A stretch of 6,751 bases of DNA, from assembly GCA_001770785.1 (NCBI GenBank), contig MERZ01000152.1, positions 1-6,751 on the forward strand, given 5' to 3'. Below, piece by piece: positions 6,377-6,751 of this stretch. The notes under the pieces are model-generated. The model was not told the DNA's origin and searched no databases. It worked only from the letters and a program-made list of their open reading frames with translations. This stretch comes from Burkholderiales bacterium RIFCSPHIGHO2_12_FULL_61_11 (GTDB lineage: Bacteria; Pseudomonadota; Gammaproteobacteria; Burkholderiales; Burkholderiaceae_C). Both the position numbers and the translations under genes were made by a program. Numbering within the stretch: the stretch's first letter is position 1; every line of letters starts with the position of its first letter.

Positions 6377-6401
6377 CGCTGATCCGCTGATCGCACGCTG
6401 A
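6377..6401 (+). repeat. short tandem repeat of CGCTGATC
   Basis: Two perfect 8-base copies (6377-6384 and 6385-6392) are followed after 3 bases by a partial copy, CGCTGA (6396-6401), directly behind the yecA-like stop. It may be simple slippage or a protein site; no function is evident. Confidence 0.45.
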
Positions 6402-6422
6402 GAATTCAGAACGACGCCATCA

Positions 6423-6751
6423 CCGGAGGCTTACTGATTTGAGAATTTGGAGACGCTCTTGTCGCAGGCGAGAAAATTCAACGTCGGTGTCCTCTTCGCC
6501 CATCAGCATCTCGATCAACTGACCACCGCTCTCCGCGGCTCGGTCGCCGCCAATACCTCGATCAAGCTTGCCGGCGGTGTTTCCGACCGGGACGCCCGCG
6601 CCCTTGCGCCTGACATGCGCACGACGCCCGACTTCATCGCTGACTTGGTCAAACGAGCCCACTCGACCGACTTCGCTTGTTATGTGCGCAATTGCACGAC
6701 CAACGCCGTGCGCCTGAAGATTCCGTTCGGCTCGCTCGAAGCGGCGCCGAA
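6423..6751 (+). pseudogene. 3' part of a conjugation-type (TraD/TraG/HerA-like) ATPase gene, 5' end lost; runs off the window
   Basis: From 6438 the frame is open to the window end. It encodes ENLETLLSQARKFNVGVLFAHQ, then DQLTTALRGSVAANTSIKLAGGVSDRDARALAPDMRTTPDFI and FACYVRN ahead of AVRLKIPFGSLE. The ARKF-x-VGVLFAHQ segment with its conserved Gln, and the NTSIKLAGG-x-S-x-DA segment after it, are typical of the C-terminal third of HerA/TraD-like coupling ATPases that pump DNA. Just upstream in the same frame is PEAY then TGA (6435-6437), where homologues would be expected to have the Walker B DEA followed by an aromatic and Asp. The Walker A half is absent: within 60 bases upstream lies the yecA-like stop. 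TTG 6459 has a GGAG 6 bases upstream, but a protein starting there would lack both Walker motifs. Probably a dead fragment of an integrated conjugative element or island. Confidence 0.62.

Noticed and set aside
1..6751. CRISPR array, tRNA, rRNA or defence cassette
   Set aside because: No regularly spaced repeats, no tRNA-like cloverleaf and no rRNA-like block were seen, and no toxin, nuclease or reverse transcriptase motif appears in any frame examined.

Overview
The window reads as accessory or genome-island DNA from a GC-rich proteobacterium. An alphaproteobacterium, perhaps of the Hyphomicrobiales/Rhizobiales, is my best guess from the style of the protein sequences, but nothing in the window fixes the taxon. 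The left 40% is a compact, intact nucleotide-sugar operon. The right 60% is loosely packed and rich in gene debris.

Region 1 (1-2683, minus strand) is the dTDP-L-rhamnose operon in the order rfbB - rfbA - rfbC - rfbD. The genes are separated by 4 bp or overlap by a few bases, and rfbD runs off the left edge. Together they turn glucose-1-phosphate plus dTTP into dTDP-L-rhamnose, the rhamnose donor for O-antigen, exopolysaccharide and glycoconjugate synthesis. A weak promoter candidate lies just upstream of rfbB.

Region 2 (2684-3997) starts with a divergent gene at 3014 for a small secreted Cys-rich protein. It is broken by what looks like a one-base deletion; restoring one T between 3220 and 3221 gives a 109-residue protein with 12 cysteines after the signal peptide. 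Twenty-seven bases later, a GTG with a good ribosome binding site opens a PfkB-family sugar-kinase N-terminus that stops after 36 residues. A cluster of small inverted repeats follows, then about 400 bp with no recognisable gene.

Region 3 (3998-5012) has an intact minus-strand gene for an exported 188-residue protein of unknown function. Divergent from it is a plus-strand eight-cysteine-cluster domain whose N-terminal part seems to be scrambled by frameshifts.

Region 4 (5013-6751) holds an unassigned 505-bp stretch with coding-like fragments, then a tiny IS66-type transposon relic (TnpA-like start joined to a TnpC-like end). The intact YecA/UPF0149-type gene with a C-terminal SEC-C zinc motif overlaps the tail of the relic. 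The window ends in the 3' part of a conjugation-type (TraD/TraG/HerA-like) ATPase gene that has lost its 5' half.

Overall: one working pathway, two intact stand-alone genes (the exported protein and yecA), and at least five broken or partial genes. No CRISPR array, tRNA, rRNA or clearly new multi-gene system was seen. The most interesting material is the debris itself and the two Cys-rich secreted proteins.
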